Origin: Amnibacterium setariae
GTDB lineage: Bacteria; Actinomycetota; Actinomycetes; Actinomycetales; Microbacteriaceae
Length of the DNA stretch: 64,000 nt
Direction: 5' to 3'
Assembly (NCBI RefSeq): GCF_003581425.1
Contig: NZ_QXTG01000002.1
Span: 1,240,001 to 1,304,000, forward strand
In this document: piece by piece, positions 41,789-49,914 of the stretch
Numbering within the stretch: position 1 is the first letter of the stretch
Layout of the letters: the number at the start of each line of letters is the position of its first letter
Translations under genes and position numbers: made by a program
Notes under the pieces: model-generated
Seen by the model: the letters and a program-made list of their open reading frames with translations, nothing else
What the model was told of the DNA's origin: nothing
The model's database searches: none

Positions 41789-44700
41789 ATGACCGACATC
41801 GGCGTCCAGATCGAGCAGCGCGTCGCGAACCTCGTCCGCGAGCACCTCACGCCCGCGCTCTTCGCACGGACCCTCCCGCTCGGCGTGACCGCATGGGAGG
41901 TGCCGGACGAGCCGGTGCCGTTCCCGGAGGCGGTCGCGCAGGAGTTCACGCCCTTCGCCGTCGGCTCGCCGTGGGGCAGGCCGTGGGGAACGACGTGGTT
42001 CCGCATCACGGGCTCCGTGCCCCCGGGCTGGGGCCGCGAGGGGACGGTCGTCCAGCTGTTCGTCGACCTCGGGTTCTCGAGCCTCATGCCCGCGTTCCAG
42101 GCGGAGGGCCTCTTCTTCCGTCCCGACGGCACGATCGTGAAGGGCGTCGAGCCCTTCAACCACGTCGTGGAGGTCGTGGGCGACTCGGTGGACCTCTACG
42201 TCGAGGCGGCGTCGAACCCGAACATGCTCGAGCACTTCTTCCTGTCCGCCGCTGCCGGCGCTGGCGGCGGCATGGTGGCGGCGCTCCCCGGCGCGTTCAT
42301 GCCGCCGCCGAGCGGGCACCACGCTCGACTGGGTCGCAAGTCGACCGCCGGCGACGCCCCCGTCTACGTGCTGCGCAGCGTCGCGCTGATCGAGCGCGAC
42401 CTCGCCGTGGACGCCCTGCTCGCGGACATCACGGCGCTCACAGGCCTCGTCGGACAGCTCGACGCGTCCTCGCCGCGTCGCGCCGAGCTCCTCGCCGCGC
42501 TCGAGCGGATGTGCGACGCGGTCGACCCGCAGGACGTGCCGGGCACGGTGGGGGCAGCCCGGGCCGCGCTGCAGCGCGTCCTCGCGTCGCCGGCGAACGC
42601 GAGCGCGCACTCGATCGTCGCGGTCGGCCACGCGCACCTCGACTCCGCCTGGCTCTGGCCCACCCGGGAGACCGTGCGCAAGACGGCGCGGACCTTCTCC
42701 AACGTGCTCGACCTGATGGATGCGGATCCGGAGTTCGTCTTCGCCGCGTCCAGCGCGCAGCAGTACGCGTGGGTCCAGGAGTTCTACCCCGACCTGTTCG
42801 ACCGGATCCGGCAGCGGGCGGCCGAGGGGCGGTTCGTGCCCGTCGGCGGCATGTGGGTCGAGAGCGACGTGAACATGCCGGGCGGCGAAGCGCTGGTGCG
42901 GCAGTTCCTCGTCGGCCAGTCCTTCTTCAAGCGGGAGCTCGGCGTGCTCGCCCGCCAGGCGTGGCTGCCGGACTCGTTCGGGTTCACGCCCGCTCTGCCG
43001 CAGATCGCGCTCGGCGCGGGCACGGACAGCTTCCTGACCCAGAAGATGTCCTGGAACGACACGAACCGCATGCCCCACCACACCTTCTGGTGGGAGGGGC
43101 TCGACGGCAGCCGCATCTTCACGCACTTCCCGCCGAACGACACCTACGGATCGGACCTCGGCGCCGCCGACCTGGCGAAGGCGCAGCGGCAGTACGCCGA
43201 GAAGGGCGCCTCGAACGTGTCGATGACGCTGTTCGGCTGGTACGACGGCGGCGGCGGACCCACGCGCGACATGCTCGCGGCGGCGCGGAGGACCCGCGAC
43301 CTCGAAGGCTCGCCGACAGTCGCCCTCGGCTCCCCCGCCGCCTTCTTCGCGGAGGCGAAGGCGACGCTGGAACGACCCGCGGTGTGGACGGGCGAGATGT
43401 ACCTCGAGACCCATCGGGGCACGTACACCTCGCAGGCCCGGACCAAGCGCGGCAACCGCCGCAGCGAGCACCTCCTGCGCGAGGCCGAGCTCTGGAGCGC
43501 CACGGCGAGCGCTCGCAGCCTGATCGACTACCCGTACGACCGGCTCGACGCGATCTGGCGCACGGTCCTGCTCCAGCAGTTCCACGACATCCTGCCCGGC
43601 TCGGCGATCGGCTGGGTGCACGACGAAGCGGAGGCGCACTACCGGCGCATCGGCGACGAGCTCGAGTCGATGATCGACGTCGCGCTCCGCGCACTGGCCG
43701 GGCAGGGCAGGACGCCGCTGCAGTTCAACGCCGCGCCCGTCCCGCTCGACGGCGCCGCGCCGCTCGGCGCGACCGTCCTCGGAGCGGACGTCGCACCCGC
43801 CGCGGCAGCTCGTCCCGTCGCCGTGCCGGGCGGATTCCGGCTCGCCAACGACCGGCTCGCGGCCGGCTTCGACCCGGCCGGCCGCCTCGTGTCCCTGGTC
43901 GACCTGCCGTCCGGGCGCGACCTCGTCCCGCCAGGGACCGCCGCGGCCGTGCTGCAGGTGTTCCGGGACCGCCCGAACCTCTTCGAAGCCTGGGACATCG
44001 ACCGCTCCTACGCGAACACCGTGATCGAGCTCGTCTCGCCGGACTCGGTCGAGATCGTCGGCGACGCGCTGACCGTCACCCACTCCTCCGGGTCGTCCCG
44101 CTTCGTGCAGCGGTACCGGCTGGGCGTCGACGCGCGGGACCTGCTGATCGAGACCGAGGTCGACTGGCACGAGGAGGAGAAGCTGCTGAAGCTGGCCTTC
44201 CCGCTCGACGTCCGGGCGGACGCGGCATCCTCCGAGATCCAGTTCGGGCACGTCTCCCGGCCGACCTTCACCAACACCTCCTGGGACGAGGCGCGCTTCG
44301 AGACGGTCGCGCACCGCTGGATCCACGTCGGCGAGCCGGGATTCGGCGCGGTCGTGGCGAACTCCGCGACCTACGGGCACGACGTCACGCGATGGACCCG
44401 CCCGGACGGCGGCACCACGACGCAGGTCCGCGAGTCGCTGCTGCGCGCCCCCAAGTTCCCGGACCCGGAGGCGGACCAGGGGCTGCACGTCTTCCAGACG
44501 AGCCTCGGCACCGGCGCCACCGTGCTGGACGCGGCGACTGCGGGGTACCGGCTCAACCTGCCTCTTCGCACCGTGCTCGGCGACCCCGCGACCGCGGGCC
44601 GGCCGCTGGTGACCGTGTCCGCGCCGTCGGTCCTCGTCGAATCGGTCAAGCTCGCGGAGGACCGGTCGGGCGACCTCGTGGTGCGGCTCTACGAGGCGTC

Positions 44701-44875
44701 GGGCACGCGGACCGGGGCGACGATCGGCATCGGCGCCCCGTACTCGAGCGCCTGGCTGACGGACCTCCTCGAGGAGGACCTCCAGCAGCAGACGTGGCGA
44801 CCCGGGGACGAGATCCGCCTCGAGCTCCGGCCGTTCCAGATCGCGACCGTCCGGGTGCGCGTCGTCCGCGACTGA
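41789..44875 (+). CDS. Alpha-mannosidase, glycoside hydrolase family 38
   Basis: A 1028-residue cytoplasmic GH38 enzyme of the usual length. The zinc/catalytic region has GHAHLDSAWLWP (H283, D285) and the nucleophile is D395 in AWLPDSFGF. QQFHDILPGSAIGWVHDEA carries the third conserved block, followed by beta-sandwich C-terminal domains. It removes terminal alpha-mannose with retention. There is no signal peptide, so the substrate must be imported, fitting the divergent sugar-type MFS. TetR genes flank both sides. Confidence 0.95.
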   Translation: MTDIGVQIEQRVANLVREHLTPALFARTLPLGVTAWEVPDEPVPFPEAVAQEFTPFAVGSPWGRPWGTTWFRITGSVPPGWGREGTVVQLFVDLGFSSLMPAFQAEGLFFRPDGTIVKGVEPFNHVVEVVGDSVDLYVEAASNPNMLEHFFLSAAAGAGGGMVAALPGAFMPPPSGHHARLGRKSTAGDAPVYVLRSVALIERDLAVDALLADITALTGLVGQLDASSPRRAELLAALERMCDAVDPQDVPGTVGAARAALQRVLASPANASAHSIVAVGHAHLDSAWLWPTRETVRKTARTFSNVLDLMDADPEFVFAASSAQQYAWVQEFYPDLFDRIRQRAAEGRFVPVGGMWVESDVNMPGGEALVRQFLVGQSFFKRELGVLARQAWLPDSFGFTPALPQIALGAGTDSFLTQKMSWNDTNRMPHHTFWWEGLDGSRIFTHFPPNDTYGSDLGAADLAKAQRQYAEKGASNVSMTLFGWYDGGGGPTRDMLAAARRTRDLEGSPTVALGSPAAFFAEAKATLERPAVWTGEMYLETHRGTYTSQARTKRGNRRSEHLLREAELWSATASARSLIDYPYDRLDAIWRTVLLQQFHDILPGSAIGWVHDEAEAHYRRIGDELESMIDVALRALAGQGRTPLQFNAAPVPLDGAAPLGATVLGADVAPAAAARPVAVPGGFRLANDRLAAGFDPAGRLVSLVDLPSGRDLVPPGTAAAVLQVFRDRPNLFEAWDIDRSYANTVIELVSPDSVEIVGDALTVTHSSGSSRFVQRYRLGVDARDLLIETEVDWHEEEKLLKLAFPLDVRADAASSEIQFGHVSRPTFTNTSWDEARFETVAHRWIHVGEPGFGAVVANSATYGHDVTRWTRPDGGTTTQVRESLLRAPKFPDPEADQGLHVFQTSLGTGATVLDAATAGYRLNLPLRTVLGDPATAGRPLVTVSAPSVLVESVKLAEDRSGDLVVRLYEASGTRTGATIGIGAPYSSAWLTDLLEEDLQQQTWRPGDEIRLELRPFQIATVRVRVVRD

Positions 44876-44887
44876 GAGTGCGATCCG

Positions 44888-44922
44888 CCTATGACCCGTA
44901 GGTGAGACCTATGGGTCATAGG
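44888..44922. promoter_or_regulatory. Double TetR operator overlapping a promoter
   Basis: Two 15-bp near-palindromes, CCTATGACCCGTAGG (44888-44902) and CCTATGGGTCATAGG (44908-44922), are inverted copies of each other with one mismatch, so the outer 10 bp on each side also form a perfect dyad. The right copy overlaps the -10 hexamer TAGGAT (44919-44924) of the TetR gene. This is a clear autorepressor site. Confidence 0.8.
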
Positions 44923-44930
44923 ATGGACGC

Positions 44931-45530
44931 ATGGCCGGTCGTCTGTCCGAAGGAGATCTCGAGCGCGCCGCAGAGGCGATCGCCGACGAGCAGGGGCTCG
45001 ACGGCGTGACCATGAGCTCCGTCGCGACCCGGCTCGGGGTGCGCCCGCCGAGCCTGTACGGCCACGTCGCGGACCGCGGCGGCCTGCTCGATCGACTCTC
45101 CGCGCACGCCCTCGAGCGGCTCGCCGACGACCTGTCCGTCGCGGTCGCCGGCCGCTCGGGCCCTGCCGCCCTGCGCGCGTTCGCCGACACGCACCGGACG
45201 TTCGCGCGGCGATCGCCCGGCCTCTGGGCCGCGCTGCACCGCCCGGTGCCTCCGGGCAGCCCGGGGGTCGCGGCCGGACGGCGGATCTCGACGCTGACGG
45301 CCGCGATCCTCCGGGCGTACCCGATCCCGGACGACGACCTCGTGCACGCGATCCGGCTGCTGGGCGCCGCCGTGAACGGCTGGATCGCCCTCGAGCGCTC
45401 GGGGGGCTTCGCGCACAGCGCTCCCGATGCCGACGCGTCGTGGACGCGGGCGCTGCAGGCCCTCGACGCGCTCTTCGACGCCTGGCCGACCACCGCCTCG
45501 TCCCCGCTCACGAAGGAGACCTCCCGATGA
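44931..45530 (+). CDS. TetR-family transcriptional regulator
   Basis: A 199-residue TetR with HTH at about 25-55 (VTMSSVATRLGVRPPSLYGHVADRGGLLDRL) and TetR_C-type domain (TAAILRAYPIPDDDLVHAIRLLGAAVNGWIAL). TAGGAT is 6 nt before the ATG and lies within the double operator, so it should repress itself and the SGNH gene, whose ATG overlaps its stop (ATGA). The effector may be a glycan or ester product. Confidence 0.92.
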   Translation: MAGRLSEGDLERAAEAIADEQGLDGVTMSSVATRLGVRPPSLYGHVADRGGLLDRLSAHALERLADDLSVAVAGRSGPAALRAFADTHRTFARRSPGLWAALHRPVPPGSPGVAAGRRISTLTAAILRAYPIPDDDLVHAIRLLGAAVNGWIALERSGGFAHSAPDADASWTRALQALDALFDAWPTTASSPLTKETSR

Positions 45531-46672
45531 TCCACGCCACCGACCTCCGCCCCTTCCTCTCCGAGGTCGCCGAGGTGGAGCGCACGCCCCGCGGGCAGCG
45601 ACCGCACCGCCTCCCCGCCCCGATCCGTCGGCGGTTCCCGGACCCGCAGCTGCTCGCGATGGAGGCGCAGCCCTCCGGCGTACGCCTGACCTTCCGGACG
45701 ACGGCGACGCGCGTGGCGCTCACCGTGATCGCGAGCCGCCTCGGCTTCGCCGGGATCGACCGCCCGCGCGGTCGGATCGATCTCACCGTCGACGACGTAT
45801 TCGCCGGGTCGTCGGTGCTCACCGGGGGCGACCTCACGGAGACCGATCTGCGCACCGGCTCGACGACGGTCCGCCCGGGCGACGCGCACCGGGCCGCCTT
45901 CGAGGACCTGCCCGCACGGGACAAGACCGTCGAGCTCTGGCTCCCGCACAACGAGTCCGTCGAGCTCGTGCGGCTCCAGGCGGACGCCGAGCTGCGCCCC
46001 GTCCACGACGACCGCCCGCTCTGGCTCCACCACGGCAGCTCGATCAGCCACGGCTCGAACGCGGTCGGGCCGACCGCGATCTGGCCCGCGGTCGCCTCCC
46101 GAGCAGCGGGCCACCGCCTCCGCAACCTCGGCTTCGGCGGGAGCGCGCTGCTCGACCCCTTCGTCGCCCGCACCATGCGCGACCTGCCGGCGGACGTCAT
46201 CAGCCTCAAGGTCGGGATCAACATCGTGAACCTCGACGTGATGCGCCGGCGGGCGTTCACCGCGGCGCTCCACGGCTTCCTGGACACCATCCGGGACGGG
46301 CACCCGTCCACCCCGCTGCTCGTCGTCACGCCGATCTTCTGCGGGATCCACGAGGACACCCCCGGACCCGGCGCGATCGACCCCGCGAGCCTCCAGACCG
46401 GCGCCGCCCGGTTCATCGCCACGGGCGCGCCCGGCGACACCGCGCTCGGGCGCCTCACGCTGCGGGTCGTGCGAGAGGCGATCGGCGAGGTGCTCGAGCA
46501 CCGCGACGATCCGGCGCTGCACCTGGTCGACGGCCTGCGCCTCTACGGGCGGGAGGACGCCGAGCGCATCCCGTTGCCCGACGGGCTCCATCCCGACACG
46601 GACGGCCACGCGCTCATCGGCGGCCGGTTCGCTCCCCGGCTCCGCGAGCACGGTCGCACCCGCGCGAACTGA
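45527..46672 (+). CDS. SGNH/GDSL-family hydrolase with N-terminal beta domain
   Basis: A 381-residue hydrolase. Residues about 1-160 form a beta-rich domain; the SGNH domain follows with block I as HHGSSISHG (nucleophile S172; the usual Asp of GDS is S171), GFGGSALLD, the VGINIVN block and block V DGLHPDTDGH (D352, H355). Actinobacterial members with GSSIS are usually acyl- or acetyl-esterases on glycans. It is translationally coupled to the TetR and closed by the hairpin at 46693-46734. Confidence 0.88.
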   Translation: MIHATDLRPFLSEVAEVERTPRGQRPHRLPAPIRRRFPDPQLLAMEAQPSGVRLTFRTTATRVALTVIASRLGFAGIDRPRGRIDLTVDDVFAGSSVLTGGDLTETDLRTGSTTVRPGDAHRAAFEDLPARDKTVELWLPHNESVELVRLQADAELRPVHDDRPLWLHHGSSISHGSNAVGPTAIWPAVASRAAGHRLRNLGFGGSALLDPFVARTMRDLPADVISLKVGINIVNLDVMRRRAFTAALHGFLDTIRDGHPSTPLLVVTPIFCGIHEDTPGPGAIDPASLQTGAARFIATGAPGDTALGRLTLRVVREAIGEVLEHRDDPALHLVDGLRLYGREDAERIPLPDGLHPDTDGHALIGGRFAPRLREHGRTRAN

Positions 46673-46692
46673 CCGGGCCTCGCCGCACCGGA

Positions 46693-46734
46693 TCCGGGCG
46701 CGGTGAGCCGGTCAGCCGGCTCACCGCGCCCGGA
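46693..46734. terminator. Perfect 19-bp-arm terminator overlapping the MarR stop
   Basis: Arms 46693-46711 and 46716-46734 are perfectly complementary around TCAG. The right arm covers the last codons and stop of the convergent MarR gene, so the element serves both strands. Confidence 0.85.
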
Positions 46735-47188
46735 GGTGCTCGCTCAGCGCGGCCGAGACCTCGTGCGCCTGCGCGAGCCCTTCCGGCGTCAGCGCGTCGA
46801 CGAAGAGCTCTCGGATGAGGCCGAAGTGCGCCGCCGAGGCCTGCCGGAAGACCCGCAGCCCCTCGGCGCTGAGCACGACCTCCGCTCCCCGGTCGTCCGT
46901 CGCGCAGTCCTCGCGCCGGATCAGCCCGCGCCGCTCCATCCGCGGCAGGTGGTGGGAGAGCCGGCTGCGCTCCCAGTGCGCCGCGTCCGCGAGCGCCGAC
47001 GAGCGCAGACGTCGCCCCTCCGCCTCCGACAGCGCGAGCAGCACCGCGTAGTCCCCGCTCGAGATGCCCGTCCGGCGCTGCATCGCGCCCGCCATCGCCG
47101 ACCGGATCCGCTCACCCGTCTCGACGTACTCGCGCCACACCCGCAGCTCGTCCGCGGTGGGCGTGCCGCGTCGCCGCTCGATCTCCAC
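46721..47188 (-). CDS. MarR-family transcriptional regulator
   Basis: A 155-residue MarR: winged HTH at about 47-115 (SSGDYAVLLALSEAEGRRLRSSALADAAHWERSRLSHHLPRM), with the wing containing DDRGAEVVLSAEG. GAGGAG precedes the GTG start. It is divergent from the YceI gene with two matching operators in the gap (47242-47286). MarR-YceI pairs of this sort are common in actinobacteria; the signal is unknown but may be a phenolic or quinone-like compound. Confidence 0.92.
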   Translation of the reverse strand: MEIERRRGTPTADELRVWREYVETGERIRSAMAGAMQRRTGISSGDYAVLLALSEAEGRRLRSSALADAAHWERSRLSHHLPRMERRGLIRREDCATDDRGAEVVLSAEGLRVFRQASAAHFGLIRELFVDALTPEGLAQAHEVSAALSEHLRAR

Positions 47189-47241
47189 CGGGTCTCCTCG
47201 TCCGTCGTCGCCGAGCCCAGCGTAGGGAATATCGCGAAGTC

Positions 47242-47286
47242 ATTGACGCTTCAACGACCTCGGACGCGTGATTGACGCGTCAATCA
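47242..47286. promoter_or_regulatory. Two MarR operators
   Basis: The second site is a perfect 18-bp palindrome, TGATTGACGCGTCAATCA (47269-47286). The first, ATTGACGCTTCAAC (47242-47255), matches its 14-bp core at 12 positions, with centres 29 bp apart. The weaker site covers the likely -35 region of the MarR promoter. Confidence 0.85.
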
Positions 47287-47327
47287 ACAGACGCGACCGC
47301 GTCCCCACCGCCATCAGGAGCAGGACC

Positions 47328-47885
47328 ATGACCATCACCGCAGCGCACGTCGCCGGCTATCGCACCGGCACCTGGAAGCTCGACCCCGCCCATTCGGAGA
47401 TCGCGTTCTCCGTGCGGCACCTGGCGATCAGCAAGGTCAAGGGCGTCTTCGAGCAGTTCGACGTCACGGTCGTGGCCCCGGAGGATCCCGCCGACGCGAC
47501 GGTCGAGGCGACGATCGAGATCGCCTCCGTCAACACGAAGCAGGCGCAGCGCGACCAGCACCTCCGCACCAGCGACTTCTTCGCCGCGGACGAGCACCCG
47601 CAGATGCGCTTCCGCTCCACCGCGCTGCACGCCGAGGAGGACGGCGACTTCGTGCTCGACGGCGAGCTCACCCTGCGCGGCGTGACCAGGCCGGTCTCCC
47701 TGAAGGGCGAGTTCGGCGGGATCGTGACGGACGGCTACGGCCAGACGAAGGCGGGCGTCGAGGCGAAGACGAAGATCGACCGCCACGACTTCGGCGTGAG
47801 CTGGAACGCGGCCATCGAGGCCGGCGGCATGACGCTCGGCGACGAGGTCACCATCACCTTCGACCTGCAGTTCGTCCTGAGCTGA
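47328..47885 (+). CDS. YceI family protein
   Basis: A 185-residue lipocalin-like beta-barrel of the YceI type, with the family opening GTWKLDPAHSEIAFSVRHLAISKVKG and closing VSWNAAIEAGGMTLGDEV. YceI proteins bind long isoprenoid chains such as polyprenyl or quinone tails. There is no signal peptide, so this member is cytoplasmic, as many actinobacterial ones are. AGGAG lies 7 nt before the ATG, and the longer frame from 47268 runs through the operator. The gene ends at the terminator 47897-47934. Confidence 0.93.
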   Translation: MTITAAHVAGYRTGTWKLDPAHSEIAFSVRHLAISKVKGVFEQFDVTVVAPEDPADATVEATIEIASVNTKQAQRDQHLRTSDFFAADEHPQMRFRSTALHAEEDGDFVLDGELTLRGVTRPVSLKGEFGGIVTDGYGQTKAGVEAKTKIDRHDFGVSWNAAIEAGGMTLGDEVTITFDLQFVLS

Positions 47886-47896
47886 CCCACGACACG

Positions 47897-47934
47897 GCTG
47901 CTCCGCCCGGCTCGGTCGAGCCGGGCGGAGCAGC
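47897..47934. terminator. Perfect 18-bp-arm terminator after YceI gene
   Basis: GCTGCTCCGCCCGGCTCG (47897-47914) pairs fully with 47917-47934 across a 2-nt centre. Confidence 0.9.
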
Positions 47935-47965
47935 GTGACGCCGCAGCGGACGACGAGGCATCAAA

Positions 47966-47979
47966 ACTGACCGGTCAGT
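47966..47979. promoter_or_regulatory. Perfect TetR-type operator
   Basis: ACTGACCGGTCAGT is a perfect 14-bp palindrome abutting the likely -10 hexamer TAATAT (47979-47984) of the MFS gene. The TetR gene at 49243 is the obvious candidate repressor. Confidence 0.8.
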
Positions 47980-47994
47980 AATATCGTGGTCCTC

Positions 47995-49215
47995 GTGACC
48001 AGCACCTCGACCCGCCCCTGGGGACCGTCCCTCGCCGTCCTCTCGGTCGTCACCGCGATCGCGGTGAGCACCATCTACCTCCCGCAGCCCCTGCTCACCG
48101 AGTTCATCGGGCAGCTGGGCACGACGACCGCGGCGGCGAGCGGCATCGCCACGGCCGTGCAGCTGGGCTACGCGCTCGGCATCTTCCTGCTGGTCCCGCT
48201 CGCCGACCACGTGCAGCCCCGGGCGCAGATCAGCCTCCAGATGCTGCTGCTCGCGGCCGGCCTCGTCGTCACCGCGGCGCTCCCGGGCGCCGGCTCCGTG
48301 GCGGCCGGGTTCTTCGCGGTCGGCTTCGTCGCGAACATCGCGCAGCTGATCATCCCGACCGCGTCCCGGATCGCGCCCGCCGAGGCGAAGCAGGCCACGA
48401 CCTCGGCGCTCGTGGGGTCGCTGCTCATCGGCATCTTCGGCGGCCGGATCGTCGCGGGCCTCCTGGGCGGGGTCGTCGGGTGGCGCGGCGTCCTGATCGT
48501 CTTCGCGGTCCTGGTGCTGCTCTGCGTGCCGCTCGTGCGCCGGGCCGTGCCGAAGGACCTGACGACGGCCGAGCGCGTCGGCTACCACCGGATCCTGCTC
48601 CGAACCGTCCGACGCGTCGGCACGAGCCGCGTCCTCCGCGAGAGCGCCGTCATCCAGCTCTTCGGCTTCGCCGCCTTCAACGCCGTGTGGACGGTGATGG
48701 TGCTCCACCTCACGCGGACGCTCGGCTGGGGCGTCGCGGCCGCCGGCCTCTTCGGGCTCGTCGGTCTCGCCGCCGGCGTCGTCGTGCTCCTCGGGGCGCC
48801 GGCCGTGCAGCGGCTCGGCAGCACCCGGACGGTCACCGCGTCGATCGTCGTGCTCCTGCTGGCGCTGGTGGCCGTCTCGGCCGACGCCGACGCGATCTGG
48901 CTGTTCGCGCCCACCGTGTTCGTGCTGACCTGGGCGAACCAGCTGCTGCAGTCCGCCAACCAGGGCCGGGTGCTGCAGGCGAACGCGGACGGAGGGGCCC
49001 AGGCGAACACCGTGTTCATGACGGCGGTCTTCCTCGGCGGGTCGCTCGGCGCCGCGCTCGGCCCGATCGCCTTCGAGCGCGGCGGGATGCCGGCCGTCGC
49101 GCTCCTCGGCACCGGCCTGGTCGCCGTCGCGGGCGTCGTGTGGGCGGTGTCGTCGATCGCCTCCCGCCGCCGCGAGGCCCGCCCGTCGGCGACCTCGTTC
49201 GGCGAGGCCGTCTGA
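47995..49215 (+). CDS. MFS transporter, drug-resistance type
   Basis: A 406-residue 12-helix MFS protein (YLPQPLLTEFIGQLGTTTAAASGI, PLADHVQPRAQISLQML; central loop KDLTTAERVGYHRILLR). It resembles short multidrug or metabolite exporters of the YnfM/Bcr-like group. The GTG at 47995 is preferred; GTG 47986 is too close to the -10 element. It is followed after 27 bp by a TetR gene on the same strand, so transporter and repressor are likely cotranscribed and self-controlled by the operator upstream. Confidence 0.9.
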   Translation: MTSTSTRPWGPSLAVLSVVTAIAVSTIYLPQPLLTEFIGQLGTTTAAASGIATAVQLGYALGIFLLVPLADHVQPRAQISLQMLLLAAGLVVTAALPGAGSVAAGFFAVGFVANIAQLIIPTASRIAPAEAKQATTSALVGSLLIGIFGGRIVAGLLGGVVGWRGVLIVFAVLVLLCVPLVRRAVPKDLTTAERVGYHRILLRTVRRVGTSRVLRESAVIQLFGFAAFNAVWTVMVLHLTRTLGWGVAAAGLFGLVGLAAGVVVLLGAPAVQRLGSTRTVTASIVVLLLALVAVSADADAIWLFAPTVFVLTWANQLLQSANQGRVLQANADGGAQANTVFMTAVFLGGSLGAALGPIAFERGGMPAVALLGTGLVAVAGVVWAVSSIASRRREARPSATSFGEAV

Positions 49216-49242
49216 GACGCTGCTGCGGACGAGGGGGAACAG

Positions 49243-49833
49243 GTGACCAGGTACGACCGAGCGGAGACGACGGCGCGGATCTTCCGCGCGGCGGTGCAGG
49301 AGTTCGCCGAGCACGGCATCGCGGGGGCCCGCGTCGATCGGATCGCGGCCGACGCCGACGCCGGCAAGGCGCTGATCTACACCTACTTCGGCGACAAGGA
49401 GGCGCTCTTCGCCGCAGTGCTCCGGTCCCGGATGACCGAGCTGGCGGAGGCGGTCGTGCTGCGACCGGACCGGGTGGGCGAGTTCGTCGGCGACCTGTTC
49501 GACTTCATGACGGCGAACCCCGACGTGCTGCGCCTGGTGTCGCAGGAGGCCCTGCACCTCCCGCCCGACGCCGTGCCGGACTTCGCCGAACGCCGGGACC
49601 ACTACGCCGGGAAGACGCGCGCGGTGGCGGAGGCGCAGGCCGCCGGGCTCGTCGACCCCGCGCTCGAGCCGTCCTTCGTCGTGCTGTCGCTCATGGGCCT
49701 GGTCAGCTGGTTCGTGGCCGCGCCGCAGATCACGCGCCTGGTCCTCGACGAGCCCGACGGCGCCGACCTCCGGCGCCGCTACCGGCAGCACCTCGTCGAG
49801 GTCGCCCGGCGCATGCTCACGCCCGGAGGCTGA
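49243..49833 (+). CDS. TetR-family transcriptional regulator
   Basis: A 196-residue TetR: HTH at about 25-60 (AGARVDRIAADADAGKALIYTYFGDKEALFAAVL), TetR_C_17-like helical domain after it. GAGGGGG precedes the GTG start. It follows the MFS gene directly and probably binds the palindrome at 47966-47979 to repress the pair. The message ends in the hairpin at 49834-49878. Confidence 0.92.
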   Translation: MTRYDRAETTARIFRAAVQEFAEHGIAGARVDRIAADADAGKALIYTYFGDKEALFAAVLRSRMTELAEAVVLRPDRVGEFVGDLFDFMTANPDVLRLVSQEALHLPPDAVPDFAERRDHYAGKTRAVAEAQAAGLVDPALEPSFVVLSLMGLVSWFVAAPQITRLVLDEPDGADLRRRYRQHLVEVARRMLTPGG

Positions 49834-49878
49834 GCCTCCGCTCCGGACCGGCGCGGATGCGCCGGCCGGAGCGGAGGC
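49834..49878. terminator. Terminator after TetR gene
   Basis: Arms 49834-49854 and 49859-49878 pair over 20 bp with a single bulged A and a GGAT loop, between convergent genes. Confidence 0.85.
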
Positions 49879-49879
49879 C

Positions 49880-49914
49880 AGGTCAGGTCAGGTCAGGTCA
49901 GGTCAGGTCAGGTC
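49880..49914. repeat. Pentanucleotide tandem repeat (AGGTC)x7
   Basis: Seven exact copies of AGGTC fill the space between the terminator and the last codon of the DUF1996 gene. On the minus strand this is a run of TGACC, so the gene's TGA stop is the first of a series of stops falling in all three frames. Confidence 0.95.

Noticed and set aside
40855-44901. 1348-codon plus-strand frame over the mannosidase
   Set aside because: The GH38 motifs are in a different frame, and this frame is Arg/Gly-rich shadow.
39618-47934. Perfect hairpins as mobile repeats
   Set aside because: Their sequences differ from each other and all sit just after gene ends, so they are ordinary intrinsic terminators.
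49880-49914. AGGTC tandem repeat as a CRISPR or attachment site
   Set aside because: Units are 5 bp with no spacers, and no cas or integrase gene is present.
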